Assembly (NCBI GenBank): GCA_902631395.1
Contig: CACOYM010000017.1
Coordinates: 1 to 39,509, forward strand
Source: Halieaceae bacterium
Lineage (GTDB): Bacteria; Pseudomonadota; Gammaproteobacteria; Pseudomonadales; Halieaceae
Length of the DNA: 39,509 nucleotides
Direction: 5' to 3'
Shown: positions 1-10,155 of the stretch, in pieces
Position numbering within the stretch: the first letter of the stretch is position 1
Layout of the letters: each line of letters starts with the position of its first letter
Notes under the pieces: generated by a model
What the model saw: only the letters and a program-made list of their open reading frames with translations
The model's database searches: none
Told to the model about the DNA's origin: nothing
Position numbers and translations under genes: made by a program

Positions 1-1
1 G

Positions 2-1098
<1,097 letters not shown>

Positions 1099-1099
<1 letters not shown>

Positions 1100-1383
1100 T
1101 GCGCTGGCTGGTCGGGGGTTTGTTGGGACTGTTACTGCTTCTGCAGTACCGGTTGTGGTTTGCTGAGGGTGGTTTGGCCGAGGCTAGCCGATTGAGCCAG
1201 CAGCTCGCCGATGCCGAAACCGAAAACGCGAGTCTCACGGCCAGAAACGATAAGCTGACCCGGGAGGTGCTGGCTCTTCAGGACGGTAATGAGGCCGTAG
1301 AGAAAAATGCACGGGAAAGCCTCGGTTTGATCAAGAAAGGCGAGGTCTTTTATCAGTTCGTGGAGGAGTCAGAGAGCCCGTGA
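1099..1383 (+). CDS. ftsB: Cell division protein FtsB
   Basis: FtsB is a bitopic inner-membrane protein of the FtsQLB divisome complex that helps switch on septal peptidoglycan synthesis. The 94-residue product has the expected form: a short cytoplasmic start, one membrane helix at about residues 4-18, then a periplasmic coiled coil at about 25-65 (SQQLADAETENASL and following). The family's C-terminal motif ARESLGLIKKGEVFYQ is present. Size and position between eno and ispD are typical. The start overlaps eno by one base and the stop overlaps ispD by four, so translation is probably coupled. Confidence 0.95.
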
Positions 1384-2084
1384 AGAGTATTTGGGCAGTG
1401 GTACCTGCTGCGGGGTCGGGGCGTCGTCTGGGTGGCGAGACTCCCAAGCAGTATCGAGAGATCGCTGGTGCACCTTTGATGGAGCACACTTTACAGGCGC
1501 TCCTTGCCAGTCCCGATGTCAGGGGAATTGTGGTCGCACTTGATCCTTCCGACCGGCGTGCGGATGCAGTTGCCAGTCTCGCCGACGCGCGAGTTCAGAC
1601 TGTGGCGGGCGGGGCTTTGCGGGCGGATTCGGTGTTGGCAGGTCTGGATCTGCTAGCTAAGGACGCTTCTGATCAGGATTGGGTGTTGGTTCATGACGCT
1701 GCAAGGCCCTGCCTGCCAATTGAGTCCTTAACTGCGCTGATCGACTGTGCCCGGATGCGAAGACAGGGAGCGATTCTCGCTGCCCCGGTATCCGATACCC
1801 TTAAGCAGGTAGATGAAAGCGCCAGAGTGACGCGGACTCTGGACCGTTCCACTCTGTGGAAAGCCCAGACGCCCCAGTTGTTCCCCCTCATAAAACTTCG
1901 CCGGTCCCTCCGACAGTGCCATGAAGAATTTGGCGGGGTAACGGATGAGGCGATGGCGATGGAGTGGGCGGGCGAACCAGTTCACGTGGTGGAGGGACCG
2001 TCCAGTAATATCAAGGTTACAGTGGAGTCTGATCTAGCTTATGTCGACATGATCTTACGAGCCAAACGGGAGCCGCTTACATGA
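1380..2084 (+). CDS. ispD: 2-C-methyl-D-erythritol 4-phosphate cytidylyltransferase
   Basis: IspD transfers CMP to methylerythritol 4-phosphate, the third step of the MEP isoprenoid pathway. The protein has 234 residues, a usual length. It opens with the nucleotidyltransferase loop [10 protein letters not shown] at about residues 8-17, followed by TPKQY. It also has [10 protein letters not shown], the [15 protein letters not shown] segment and the C-terminal [11 protein letters not shown] typical of the family. The start codon is GTG inside a GTGA overlap with the ftsB stop, and the end overlaps ispF by ATGA. ispD and ispF are adjacent as in most gammaproteobacteria. Confidence 0.97.
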   Translation: MKSIWAVVPAAGSGRRLGGETPKQYREIAGAPLMEHTLQALLASPDVRGIVVALDPSDRRADAVASLADARVQTVAGGALRADSVLAGLDLLAKDASDQDWVLVHDAARPCLPIESLTALIDCARMRRQGAILAAPVSDTLKQVDESARVTRTLDRSTLWKAQTPQLFPLIKLRRSLRQCHEEFGGVTDEAMAMEWAGEPVHVVEGPSSNIKVTVESDLAYVDMILRAKREPLT

Positions 2085-2569
2085 TACGAATTGGTCATGG
2101 ATACGACGTGCACGCCTGCGGCGAGGGCGATCACGTGATGTTGGGTGGTATCCGCGTGCCTAGTGAGTTCGGTCTCGTGGCACATTCTGATGGTGATGTG
2201 GCGCTGCACGCTTTGAGTGATGCGCTGCTGGGAGCTGCGGGGCTCGGCGATATCGGCAAGCATTTTCCCGACACCGATGATGCGTTTCTGGGGGCGGACA
2301 GCCGGGGACTACTCGGCGATGTTTGCTCAAAATTGGCGCAAGGCGGTTGGGCGGTCGGCAACGTTGATATCACGGTAATTGCGCAGCAACCGCGCCTCAG
2401 TGGTTTCATTGAAAATATGCGGGCTACCATCGCAGAAGACCTCGGCATAGACGCTAGTCGTGTCAATGTTAAAGCGACGACAACAGAACGGTTGGGCTTT
2501 GTTGGCAGGGAAGAAGGCATTGCAGCGCACGCTGTGGCACTCATTATGTCTGGAGATCATGCTGCGTGA
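2081..2569 (+). CDS. ispF: 2-C-methyl-D-erythritol 2,4-cyclodiphosphate synthase
   Basis: IspF cyclises CDP-methylerythritol 2-phosphate to methylerythritol cyclodiphosphate with release of CMP, in the MEP pathway. The 162-residue product has the zinc-binding start [11 protein letters not shown] (Asp8 and His10), the [19 protein letters not shown] motif with the third zinc ligand His, and the C-terminal [21 protein letters not shown]. Length and motifs are complete, so it should be an active trimeric enzyme. It overlaps ispD (ATGA) and pcm (GTGA) by four bases each. The usual neighbours truD and surE are not between ispF and pcm. Confidence 0.97.
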   Translation: MIRIGHGYDVHACGEGDHVMLGGIRVPSEFGLVAHSDGDVALHALSDALLGAAGLGDIGKHFPDTDDAFLGADSRGLLGDVCSKLAQGGWAVGNVDITVIAQQPRLSGFIENMRATIAEDLGIDASRVNVKATTTERLGFVGREEGIAAHAVALIMSGDHAA

Positions 2570-3219
2570 GTCAGCAAGGCATTGGTATGACCTCCCAGCG
2601 CACTCGAGAGAGGCTGATACAACGCCTTATGGACCAAGGTATAAGTCAGTTTGAGGTGCTGGAGGCCATCCGAATTGTTCCAAGACACCTGTTTGTCGAT
2701 GAGGCGTTAGCGCACCGTTCTTATGAGGACACAGCGCTGCCAATTGGCTACGGTCAGACACTGTCACAGCCCTATATGGTCGCGCGCATGAGCCAACTCG
2801 CACTAGCCGGGAGCCGCCCAAGAAAGGTGCTCGAGCTTGGCAGTGGTTCCGGATACCAGACAGCGATTCTCGCCAGTCTTGTCGACGAAATCTGTGCAAT
2901 CGAGAGAATCAAGCCGCTGGTGGATCGCGCAAAGAGACAACTTCGCGCACTCCGCATTCGCAATGTGCGGATGCGCCATGGTGATGGTTTGGAGGGCTGG
3001 CCGAGTGAGGCTCCTTTTGACCTCATTCTGGGTGCCGCTGCGCCAGAGCAAATGCCTACTGTCTTGCTGAACCAACTCGCACCGGGGGGACGTTTGATTC
3101 TGCCAGTAGGCGGCAGGCGTCAGCACTTAATAGTGGTTACAGCCATGCCTGAGGGTTTCGTAGAAGAGATCGTCGAAGAAGTTAATTTCGTTCCTATGGT
3201 TCAGGGCGTAGTGAAATGA
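2566..3219 (+). CDS. pcm: Protein-L-isoaspartate O-methyltransferase
   Basis: Pcm methylates isoaspartyl residues in aged proteins using S-adenosylmethionine, starting their repair. The 217-residue protein has a family-specific N-terminus ([20 protein letters not shown], then [18 protein letters not shown]) and the SAM-binding loop [16 protein letters not shown]. It also has the HGDGLEGWP segment and the C-terminal [10 protein letters not shown]. The GTG start lies in a four-base overlap with ispF. An in-frame ATG seven codons later is an alternative but lacks the overlap. It probably belongs to one operon running from eno to nlpD. Confidence 0.95.
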   Translation: MSQQGIGMTSQRTRERLIQRLMDQGISQFEVLEAIRIVPRHLFVDEALAHRSYEDTALPIGYGQTLSQPYMVARMSQLALAGSRPRKVLELGSGSGYQTAILASLVDEICAIERIKPLVDRAKRQLRALRIRNVRMRHGDGLEGWPSEAPFDLILGAAAPEQMPTVLLNQLAPGGRLILPVGGRRQHLIVVTAMPEGFVEEIVEEVNFVPMVQGVVK

Positions 3220-4133
3220 GTGATGCGATGAAAGCAAGGTCCATGGGCCTGTTCGCGCGCGGATTCGTTATGGGCGCGGCCGATATTGTGCCGGGTGTTT
3301 CAGGTGGAACGGTCGCCCTGATGACCGGCATATATGATCGATTAATCCGCGCAATCGTGGCGGTCGATCGAGACTGCCTGGCGCTGCTTGTGAATGGCCG
3401 TCTGAGTGCGGTTTGGCACCGTATCGACGGTATGTTTCTTCTGCCGCTGTCGCTGGGCATTTTGACCGCGATCTTTGCTACGGCGTCTACTATTCACTGG
3501 TTGCTTGAAAACTATCCGCAACCGCTGTGGGCATTTTTTTCCGGATTGATTCTAGCGAGCGGCGCGCTGTTATTGCGCGATGAGGTTCTATTGAATCGGA
3601 TAGATAGGGTTCTATGGTTCGGCCTGGGCGTTACTGTAGCCGTCGTGATTGCCTTCATGCCTCCGCTGTCGCTATTATCTGGCCTGCCAGGGCTTTTTAT
3701 TGCTGGCGCCATCGCGATCTGCGCCATGATCATGCCGGGTATATCAGGCAGTTTCATGCTGGTCTTGATGGGCATGTATGCACCGGTTCTTTCTGCAGTT
3801 AGGCATCTCGAGATACTGGACCTGATGGTTTTTGCGGCGGGTTGCATCACAGGGCTGGCGACCTTCTCCCGGGTGCTAGATACATTATTGAGATCACACC
3901 GGATGTTGGCGATGGCCTTTCTGTGCGGGGTTTTGATGGGCTCTCTTGTGGCGGTGTGGCCGTGGCGACGATCACTAGACGCAGTTGCATCAGACGACAC
4001 TGCTGCGTTGACACGCCCTATCATGCCACTCGAAGTCGCGGTACCGCAGCTAGAACTATGCCTAGCCACATTTGCTGTCGGGCTCCTTTTCGTCTGGGGT
4101 GTGCAGTCGCTTGCCGCTAGGCGATTCGGCTAA
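3216..4133 (+). CDS. DUF368 membrane protein, probable polyprenyl-phosphate (C55-P) flippase, PopT family
   Basis: The protein is a 305-residue polytopic inner-membrane protein of family DUF368. Members were recently shown in other bacteria to recycle undecaprenyl phosphate across the membrane (PopT). That role is transferred here from family knowledge. The sequence shows about eight hydrophobic segments and the characteristic inverted pair of re-entrant motifs: ADIVPGVSGGTVALMTGIYD near residues 22-41 and MIMPGISGSFMLVLMGMYAP near 170-190. The start overlaps pcm by ATGA and the stop is immediately followed by the nlpD start. Its place next to nlpD and ftsB fits an envelope-building role. Confidence 0.85.
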   Translation: MSDAMKARSMGLFARGFVMGAADIVPGVSGGTVALMTGIYDRLIRAIVAVDRDCLALLVNGRLSAVWHRIDGMFLLPLSLGILTAIFATASTIHWLLENYPQPLWAFFSGLILASGALLLRDEVLLNRIDRVLWFGLGVTVAVVIAFMPPLSLLSGLPGLFIAGAIAICAMIMPGISGSFMLVLMGMYAPVLSAVRHLEILDLMVFAAGCITGLATFSRVLDTLLRSHRMLAMAFLCGVLMGSLVAVWPWRRSLDAVASDDTAALTRPIMPLEVAVPQLELCLATFAVGLLFVWGVQSLAARRFG

Positions 4134-5012
4134 ATGCTATCGATAAGGACAATCACGCTTCTCTCGCCGTTGGTGGCCCTGGGCTGTGCTGATAATCCGC
4201 CCGCTATAATCGAGAACAAGTCGGTCGTGGCGGTCGAGGTGGTGCCAGAGATCCGTCAGATCGCCGCCGAGGGACATGACTTCAGCGCGCAATTGCGAGC
4301 GGGTTCTGATTATGTGGTGCAATCTGGCGACACGCTCTACGCGGTCGCTTTCCGTTTGGGCATGGACTATCGGATGTTGGCAGACATCAACGCCATCAAA
4401 CCACCTTATGTGATCAAGGTGTCACAGGTATTAAAAACGGCGGAGTTGCCTGAGGAGCCAAATGTCTCGTTGGGAGCCCAATCGGCAGTGATCACTTCTT
4501 CTTCGGAATCTCCCCTCGGCAAGGCAGTCGCTGAATCGCACTCCTCAACAGCCTCCTCGTCGTCTGTCGCTGACGGACAGCGTGTGCAGGCGCAGTTACC
4601 CTCTCGCGCAGCGGCATCGCCCAGTTCACCTATGGCGAATGTGCCTTTCGATCGCTGGTTGTGGCCGGCAGAAGGTCAGGTAAGTCGCTCATTCTCGAGG
4701 GAAAGCCACAAGGGGATTGACGTGTCCGGCGAGCGAGGTGCCCCTGTGAGAGCAGTCGCCCCCGGCGTTATTGTGTACTCGGGGACCGGCGTGACTGGCT
4801 ACGGCGCGCTGCTGATCGTGAAACACAACGATACGTACCTAAGCGCATACGGCCATAACGATGCGGTGTTGGTGGTAGAGGGTGAGCAGGTCAAGGCCGG
4901 TCAAATGATTGCGAGGATGGGCAGCACCAGCACCGACTCGGTGAAGCTGCACTTCGAAATCAGGCGGAATGGCGTTCCTGTGAACCCCGAAAAACTGTTA
5001 CCCCGCCGCTAG
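4134..5012 (+). CDS. nlpD: Murein hydrolase activator NlpD (LysM-LytM lipoprotein)
   Basis: NlpD is an outer-membrane lipoprotein that activates the septal amidase AmiC during cell separation. The 292-residue product begins with a lipoprotein signal ending in the lipobox LVALGC (Cys18). A LysM peptidoglycan-binding domain lies at about 60-102 (YVVQSGDTLYAVAFRLG), followed by a Ser/Ala-rich linker and a LytM/M23 domain at about 180-290 (HKGIDVSGERGAPV, YGALLIVKHNDTYLSAYGHN). The zinc site is degenerate: the HxH motif reads KLHFEIR, so the first His is Lys. This agrees with a regulator rather than an enzyme. The gene abuts the DUF368 gene. rpoS, which normally follows nlpD, is absent. Confidence 0.92.
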   Translation: MLSIRTITLLSPLVALGCADNPPAIIENKSVVAVEVVPEIRQIAAEGHDFSAQLRAGSDYVVQSGDTLYAVAFRLGMDYRMLADINAIKPPYVIKVSQVLKTAELPEEPNVSLGAQSAVITSSSESPLGKAVAESHSSTASSSSVADGQRVQAQLPSRAAASPSSPMANVPFDRWLWPAEGQVSRSFSRESHKGIDVSGERGAPVRAVAPGVIVYSGTGVTGYGALLIVKHNDTYLSAYGHNDAVLVVEGEQVKAGQMIARMGSTSTDSVKLHFEIRRNGVPVNPEKLLPRR

Positions 5013-5066
5013 CCTTATTTCTGCGGGATGTTTCTGTCGCTCTAACGCACTGTTGTGCTTGAGCCC

Positions 5067-5390
5067 CTAGCGCTCCAACAGCTCGATTTTGCCTGGCTTG
5101 CCTGCCCAGTCTGCATGATCCTCTGGTGGGTCCTTGCGTTCCGTGATGTTGGGCCATGTGTCAGCTAACTCGGCATTCAGCTGTTGGAAGTTTTCCTGAC
5201 CTGCCGGTAACTCGTCCTCGGAGAAAATTGCGTCGACCGGACACTCGGGCTCGCACAACGCGCAATCGATGCATTCGTCAGGGTGAATCACCAGAAAGTT
5301 GGGGCCTTCATAAAAGCAATCTACCGGGCATACCTCTACGCAGTCAGTGTGCTTGCACTTAATGCAATCCTCGCCAACAACGAATGCCAT
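5067..5390 (-). CDS. fdxA: 7Fe ferredoxin FdxA
   Basis: This is a small soluble electron carrier with one [3Fe-4S] and one [4Fe-4S] cluster. The 107-residue protein matches the FdxA type of Azotobacter and Pseudomonas: [20 protein letters not shown] followed by CPVDCFYEG, then [17 protein letters not shown], then a long acidic C-terminal extension ([18 protein letters not shown]). It lies 60 bases downstream of mutS on the same strand, the conserved pairing seen in Pseudomonas, and is probably transcribed with it. It ends tail to tail with nlpD, with only 54 bases between the stops. Confidence 0.96.
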   Translation of the reverse strand: MAFVVGEDCIKCKHTDCVEVCPVDCFYEGPNFLVIHPDECIDCALCEPECPVDAIFSEDELPAGQENFQQLNAELADTWPNITERKDPPEDHADWAGKPGKIELLER

Positions 5391-5450
5391 ACCGCTACCT
5401 CGACCATCCCACGCCGAAGGATACTGACTGTACAGTGTTTTGAAAACTGG

Positions 5451-8120
5451 TCAGTTATCTTTGTCAAGTTTTTGTTTCAGTGAGTATATTCTGTCTAAGG
5501 CTTCTCGGGCGCTAAGGTCGTCCGGATCCAGTGATTTAAGCTCTTCCAACGCCGCCGAAGTTTGCTTCTTTGCCGAGAGGGGGAGCTCGGTCTGAATCGG
5601 TGCCGCCCCGGTGGGTTGGCCACTCTCCAGTTCGTAAAGTTTATCTGCAGCTGATCTTAAAATTGTCGACGGTACGCCGGCTAGTTTTGCGACCTGCAAG
5701 CCAAAACTGCGATTTGCTGGACCTTCTTGAATTTGGTGTAGAAAGACGACATGGTCCTCGTGTTCCGTTGCATCTAGGTGCACGTTGGCCATTGCGGGAT
5801 GCTGTTCCGGTAGGGCAGTCATCTCAAAGTAGTGTGTTGCGAAAAAGGTCAGTGCTCTGACCTCATTCGCTAGGGCAAGTGCAGTCGCCCAGGCAATGCT
5901 CAGGCCATCAAAGGTACTGGTGCCTCTGCCGATTTCATCCATGAGGACCAAGCTTCGGTCGGTTGCATTGTGGAGAATATTGGCAGTTTCGGTCATTTCT
6001 ACCATGAAGGTTGACCGCCCGCTGGCGAGATCATCAGAGGAGCCTATCCGCGTGAAAATACGATCCAGGCAGGACAAAGTTGCGCGGCGCGCAGGAACGA
6101 AAGCACCAACATGAGCGAGCAGAGCAATGAGCGCATTCTGCCTCATGTAGGTCGATTTCCCGCCCATATTGGGTCCGGTAATGAGCAGCATCCGCCGGTT
6201 GTTATCCAAGTGGGTGTCGTTAGCGATGAACGGTACATCTCTAACTGCTTCTACTACCGGGTGCCTGCCGCCCTCAATGTGAAGCAGTGTGTTATCGGTG
6301 AAGCTGGGCCGGCATAAATCGAGTACCACGGCACGTTCAGCAAAGCAGGCGATCACATCTAGATTACACAGAGCAGTGGCGGTCGCCTGCAGTGGCGTCA
6401 ACGACAGCGCTACCTGAGCGATCAGCTCTTCATACAGATGTTTTTCTCGGGCCAGGGCCCTGCTCCTACTCGACAAGGCTCTGTCTTCAAAGATTTTTAA
6501 CTCTGGCGTGATAAAGCGCTCAACGTTTTTCAAAGTCTGGCGGCGTTGGTAGCCATCGGGTGCTCGGTCTGACTGCGTCCGACTGATTTCAATGTAATAC
6601 CCATGAACGCGGTTGTAGCCCACCTTGAGGGTCGAAAGCCCCGTGGCATCGCGCTCCCGCTGCTCGAGCTCTAGAAGGTAATCGCCAGCGTTTTCACTGA
6701 TACTGCGAAGTTCATCCAGTTCTTCGTCGTAACTGGCTAAGATGACGCCGCCGTCCCGAATCAGTACGGGAGGGTTCTCCACGATGGCGCGCTCCAGTAA
6801 GCCAGTCAGTTCCAGATAATCTGGGAGCGCTTCACCGATCTGTGTGAGAAAAGGGGACCCGTCCGGAAGGCGACTCCGGATCAGCGGCAGTTGCGCAAGG
6901 CTGTGGCCCAATCTGCTCAGATCGCGCGGCTTGGCGGATCCCAGCGCAACCCTAGACAGGATGCGCTCAAGATCTGCGATCTCCTTGAGCGCTTCGCGCA
7001 GTGACTCGAATCGGTATTTCGCTTTTACGGCTTCGACCGCACTCAGGCGATCCTCGATCGCCGCTTGATCACTAATAGGCCGATGCAACCAGCGACGCAG
7101 GTGTCTGGCGCCCATTGCGGTTACGGTGCTGTCGTAGACCGAACATAGTGTATTTTCTTCGCCGCCGGAGAGGGTTTGATCAATTTCGAGATTCCGCCGA
7201 GTAGCGGCATCAAGAATCACTGCGCCGCTTTGCGACTCCATATACATCGATCTGATATGGGGAAGCTCGTTGCGCTGAGTGTCTTTGACATAGTTCAGCA
7301 GTGCGCCTGCCGCCGCGATGGCGGTGGTGAGATGTCCGCATCCAAAGCCGTCAAGATCTCGGGTTTGAAATTGCCTATGAAGTGCTTCCCGCGCGCTGGT
7401 TTCATCAAATTGCCAATCAGGTTGGCTCCGCGCCGCGCCGCTCCAAGCGCTGTTATATAGCGCGCTCGACTCGGGAAGCAGGATTTCGGCTGGGGATAAT
7501 CGCGCGATCTCGGCATCCAACGCTGTGTCGTTGTCGACCTCGTTGACCAGAAAGCGACCACTACTGACATCTAGCCACGCGAGCCCGAAGCCTGCCTTAT
7601 TCACCGCGACAGCCAGAATTAGTGCATCCTGTCGGGCATCTAGCAGTGACTCTTCTGTAAGGGTACCAGGAGTGATAATGCGCACGACTTCGCGCGCCAC
7701 CGGGCCCTTTGTTGTGGCAGGATCGCCAACCTGCTCCGCAATGGCGACTGAGCGACCCGATTTGACCAGACGAGCGAGGTAGTTCTCTGCCGCGTGATAG
7801 GGGACGCCCGCCATGGGAATTGCTTCCCCCGCTGATTTACCCCGAGTGGTGAGCGTGATGTCGAGTAGCCGCGCTGCCAGCTCTGCGTCGTCATAAAATA
7901 GCTCATAGAAATCTCCCATGCGATAAAAGAGCAGCTCATGCGGGTGCTTGCTTTTTATCGAAAGGTACTGCTGCATCATAGGTGTGTGTGATCCCGATGG
8001 GATCGTCGACACTGCTGGAGTAGTGCCAAGTTCTATGGGCTTTTCCGCCGATTTTGCTTTATTTTTCGATGTTGCATCCACTGCTTTTTTTTCACTCTTC
8101 TCTACCCTTATCCACTCCAC
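5451..8120 (-). CDS. mutS: DNA mismatch repair ATPase MutS
   Basis: MutS recognises mismatches and recruits MutL. All domains are visible: the mismatch-reading N-terminal domain (HTPMMQQYL, then [15 protein letters not shown] with the Phe-X-Glu wedge), connector, core and clamp, and the ATPase (Walker [41 protein letters not shown]). A short C-terminal tail ([19 protein letters not shown]) matches the tetramerisation helices. At 889 residues it is about 35 longer than E. coli MutS. The extra is a Lys-rich N-terminus read from a GTG at 8120 that sits in the loop of an inverted repeat. A GTG at 8009, giving [13 protein letters not shown], fits the family length better. The recombinase gene begins just upstream on the other strand. 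Confidence 0.97.
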   Translation of the reverse strand: MEWIRVEKSEKKAVDATSKNKAKSAEKPIELGTTPAVSTIPSGSHTPMMQQYLSIKSKHPHELLFYRMGDFYELFYDDAELAARLLDITLTTRGKSAGEAIPMAGVPYHAAENYLARLVKSGRSVAIAEQVGDPATTKGPVAREVVRIITPGTLTEESLLDARQDALILAVAVNKAGFGLAWLDVSSGRFLVNEVDNDTALDAEIARLSPAEILLPESSALYNSAWSGAARSQPDWQFDETSAREALHRQFQTRDLDGFGCGHLTTAIAAAGALLNYVKDTQRNELPHIRSMYMESQSGAVILDAATRRNLEIDQTLSGGEENTLCSVYDSTVTAMGARHLRRWLHRPISDQAAIEDRLSAVEAVKAKYRFESLREALKEIADLERILSRVALGSAKPRDLSRLGHSLAQLPLIRSRLPDGSPFLTQIGEALPDYLELTGLLERAIVENPPVLIRDGGVILASYDEELDELRSISENAGDYLLELEQRERDATGLSTLKVGYNRVHGYYIEISRTQSDRAPDGYQRRQTLKNVERFITPELKIFEDRALSSRSRALAREKHLYEELIAQVALSLTPLQATATALCNLDVIACFAERAVVLDLCRPSFTDNTLLHIEGGRHPVVEAVRDVPFIANDTHLDNNRRMLLITGPNMGGKSTYMRQNALIALLAHVGAFVPARRATLSCLDRIFTRIGSSDDLASGRSTFMVEMTETANILHNATDRSLVLMDEIGRGTSTFDGLSIAWATALALANEVRALTFFATHYFEMTALPEQHPAMANVHLDATEHEDHVVFLHQIQEGPANRSFGLQVAKLAGVPSTILRSAADKLYELESGQPTGAAPIQTELPLSAKKQTSAALEELKSLDPDDLSAREALDRIYSLKQKLDKDN

Positions 8121-8128
8121 AAGGGTAG
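8102..8128. repeat. Inverted repeat spanning the annotated mutS start
   Basis: CTACCCTT and AAGGGTAG form a perfect 8-bp dyad around an 11-base loop. The GTG used for the longest mutS reading frame lies in the loop. The same AAGGGTAG word recurs a few bases further on. It may be a recombinase arm or core site, or an operator at the mutS/integrase junction. Confidence 0.5.
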
Positions 8129-8206
8129 AATTAAGGGTAGGTAATCCTCGTTCCCAAACTGTTAGTCATTTTAGGGGTAGGTAAGACCCTACCTTTTACC
8201 CTAAAA
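8129..8206. repeat. GGGTAGGTAA direct repeats and TTTTAGGG hairpin upstream of integrase
   Basis: This 80-base stretch holds two direct copies of the word GGGTAGGTAA (near 8134 and 8176) and an imperfect hairpin at 8169-8206. In the hairpin, TTTTAGGGGTAGG pairs with CCTACC and CCCTAAAA, leaving a short bulge. With the dyad at 8102-8128 this makes a cluster of the same GGGTAG word in both orientations. Such clusters are typical of tyrosine-recombinase attachment or arm-binding sites. No matching copy was found elsewhere in the window, so the far end of any element is not visible. Confidence 0.5.
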
Positions 8207-8257
8207 GCCTCGGTCGAAAGTACGCTTCCCCGGTGGCCGGCTAACTGCAAAAAAGTC

Positions 8258-9517
8258 GTGCGTATGGCGTCACAGAAAGATAACAGAACAGCTTTAACGG
8301 CGCTTGCCATTAGGCGGATGAAGGTCGGTCAGCAGCTGTCTGATGTGGGAGAGAACTCAGGGCTGAGAGTTACTGCTTCAGCGAAGGATCGGCAATTCTG
8401 GTATCGGTTCAATCATCCGAAGACTGGACGTAAGACGGCACTCCACATCGGGTATTTAAGCGAAATGTCTCTCAGCGAGGCTAGGGCCATGTTTACGTGC
8501 CTAAAGCAGCAGCGGCGGGCAGGTAGGATACCGGTGGTGCCTGGTACGGAGAGTTCGGACACTGATAGTTACACTATTAGCCGGATGATCTCTGATTACA
8601 TTAACGAGGGCGTTGCGAGACGCCGCAACGAGAAATCTACAGACGAATGTCGTCGCATCCTTGAGCGATTGGTGGGTGACATCCATGGCAGTAGAGCGGC
8701 CACTGATCTTTCATTCGATGATGTTCACAAGATTGCTGTCGGTCAGCTGGATAAGGGTAATGAAACCCAGTGCGGGGTGATGCTCCGTGAACTTACCGGT
8801 GCAATGGAGCACGGCATGGTTCGGAGGCGGATCCCCGTGGACCATACCGATCCGGCTAGGCGTGTTTATCTGCTGCTGAAGTCAGACCGGTCAGTGAAGA
8901 TGACCAGCAAACGTCGCTCGCGTTATCTCAATGACTCCGAACTCAAGACTTTCCTTAAATGGTTACCTGAGTCCGGGTTTTCACCGCGGCAGAGGCTCTG
9001 TTTAGAGCTTAGTATCCAAACCGGCTGCAGGACGGGAGAGGCTATTTCTGTTGAGTGGAGTGATTTAAACCTCGAGGCAGGAGTGTGGCACCTCACCAAA
9101 AATAAGACCGATAATCCCCGTGACATTAAGCTCTCAGAACAAACCAGAGCGTGGCTGTTTGGCATAGAGATTATGAAAGAGAGCCGCTGGCTGTGCGGCT
9201 CCCCTAAGCGAGACACCCACATTGCTCAAAAGACCCTCAGCGAGAGGATGTGGAGGCTTCGCAAGGAAGGGCGGTTGCCTGATCTCGATCCGTGGATCCC
9301 TCACGATCTGCGCCGCTCAGTGAGAACCGGCCTCTCTCGGCTGGGTTGCCCACGTGAGGTTGCTGAGGCAGTTCTGGGTCACTCTTCTGGAAACATAGTC
9401 GGCACTTACGATCTCCACGCCTTCTTCAATGAGGCGGGTAGGTGGCTACAGAAATGGAATGATCATCTTGACCTGCTGAGACCGAGAGCGAGTCGGCTCA
9501 AATTGGTTCATATATGA
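8258..9517 (+). CDS. Tyrosine-type site-specific recombinase (integrase)
   Basis: The protein has 419 residues. The N-terminal third resembles the DUF4102-type domain of genomic-island integrases (FWYRFNHPKTGRKTALHIGY, then LSEARAMF). A SAM-like core-binding domain follows at about 105-200. The catalytic domain has the tyrosine-recombinase set: Arg in TGCRTGEAISVEW, Lys in LTKNKTDNPRDIKL, HDLRRSVRTGLSRLG, the LGHSSG histidine, and nucleophile Tyr in VGTYDLH. It should cut and rejoin DNA at an attachment site. The start is GTG at 8258 or ATG at 8264; neither has a clear ribosome site. It overlaps the next gene by ATGA. Its position against the 5' end of mutS marks the island boundary. Confidence 0.9.
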   Translation: MRMASQKDNRTALTALAIRRMKVGQQLSDVGENSGLRVTASAKDRQFWYRFNHPKTGRKTALHIGYLSEMSLSEARAMFTCLKQQRRAGRIPVVPGTESSDTDSYTISRMISDYINEGVARRRNEKSTDECRRILERLVGDIHGSRAATDLSFDDVHKIAVGQLDKGNETQCGVMLRELTGAMEHGMVRRRIPVDHTDPARRVYLLLKSDRSVKMTSKRRSRYLNDSELKTFLKWLPESGFSPRQRLCLELSIQTGCRTGEAISVEWSDLNLEAGVWHLTKNKTDNPRDIKLSEQTRAWLFGIEIMKESRWLCGSPKRDTHIAQKTLSERMWRLRKEGRLPDLDPWIPHDLRRSVRTGLSRLGCPREVAEAVLGHSSGNIVGTYDLHAFFNEAGRWLQKWNDHLDLLRPRASRLKLVHI

Positions 9518-10155
9518 CGACTGAGATTTTTAACGAGATTCTGTATCTCACCAAACCGCAAACACCTTACTCACCTGAATTAGAGGCGGCGGCTCTGGGC
9601 TACTCTTTAGGCATAGCGCATTGCGGGCAAGAGTCTAGAAAGAAGCCCATCACGCAGCGGGAGAGAGCAGCGCGACGCGCACTCCGTGAGAATCTAAATA
9701 ACGATGAAGCACGCCATGCACTTGCCACGATTCGTTGGGATCGAGAGAGGCTTCGTTACAGCAGGGCGGGCTTCGAGCTGGTAGTCATCCCTCACGCCCT
9801 TCGTAGGATGAGGAGACACAAGAAGCACGAGCTTCTTTTGGTTTATCGATTAGCTCTGATTTGGGAGTGGCGAACCGGCATTAAACCGGTGCGGACTGCA
9901 TATCCAGAAGACGGACGCCCGAAAGATGAGTTTTATCGGTGGGCTGCGAAGCAAATTGACAAGAGCCCCCTGTGGGTCTTTAAACGTCATTGGAAAAACT
10001 CAGTATTGTTTGCGGCGCTCGAGAGAGAGCAGGAGGGTTTACCTTTTTACCGTGAAGAACTAAAAAAATTCTGTCTCGCGGCTAGTCATTCGCCATCAGT
10101 CCCATTGTCTTCACATAGCGTATCCTGCCATTCCTCTGGCTCCCGTTCCTGGTAG
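9514..10155 (+). CDS. Integrase-coupled protein of unknown function
   Basis: I do not recognise this 213-residue product. It is rich in Arg and Lys (RERAARRALRENLN, HALRRMRRHKKHELLL, then PLWVFKRHWKN), so it may bind DNA. No signal peptide or membrane segment is seen. Its ATG overlaps the integrase stop (ATGA), so the two are translated together and it may be an accessory factor of recombination. The last 23 or so codons run antisense through the 3' end of the metalloprotease gene and give a Ser-rich tail (PSVPLSSHSVSCHSSGSRSW) that looks like accidental read-through. The original C-terminus may have been lost at a junction near 10086. Confidence 0.6.
   Translation: MTTEIFNEILYLTKPQTPYSPELEAAALGYSLGIAHCGQESRKKPITQRERAARRALRENLNNDEARHALATIRWDRERLRYSRAGFELVVIPHALRRMRRHKKHELLLVYRLALIWEWRTGIKPVRTAYPEDGRPKDEFYRWAAKQIDKSPLWVFKRHWKNSVLFAALEREQEGLPFYREELKKFCLAASHSPSVPLSSHSVSCHSSGSRSW

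Noticed and set aside
8102..8206. CRISPR array
   Set aside because: The repeated words are short, irregular in spacing and in both orientations, and there are no cas genes.
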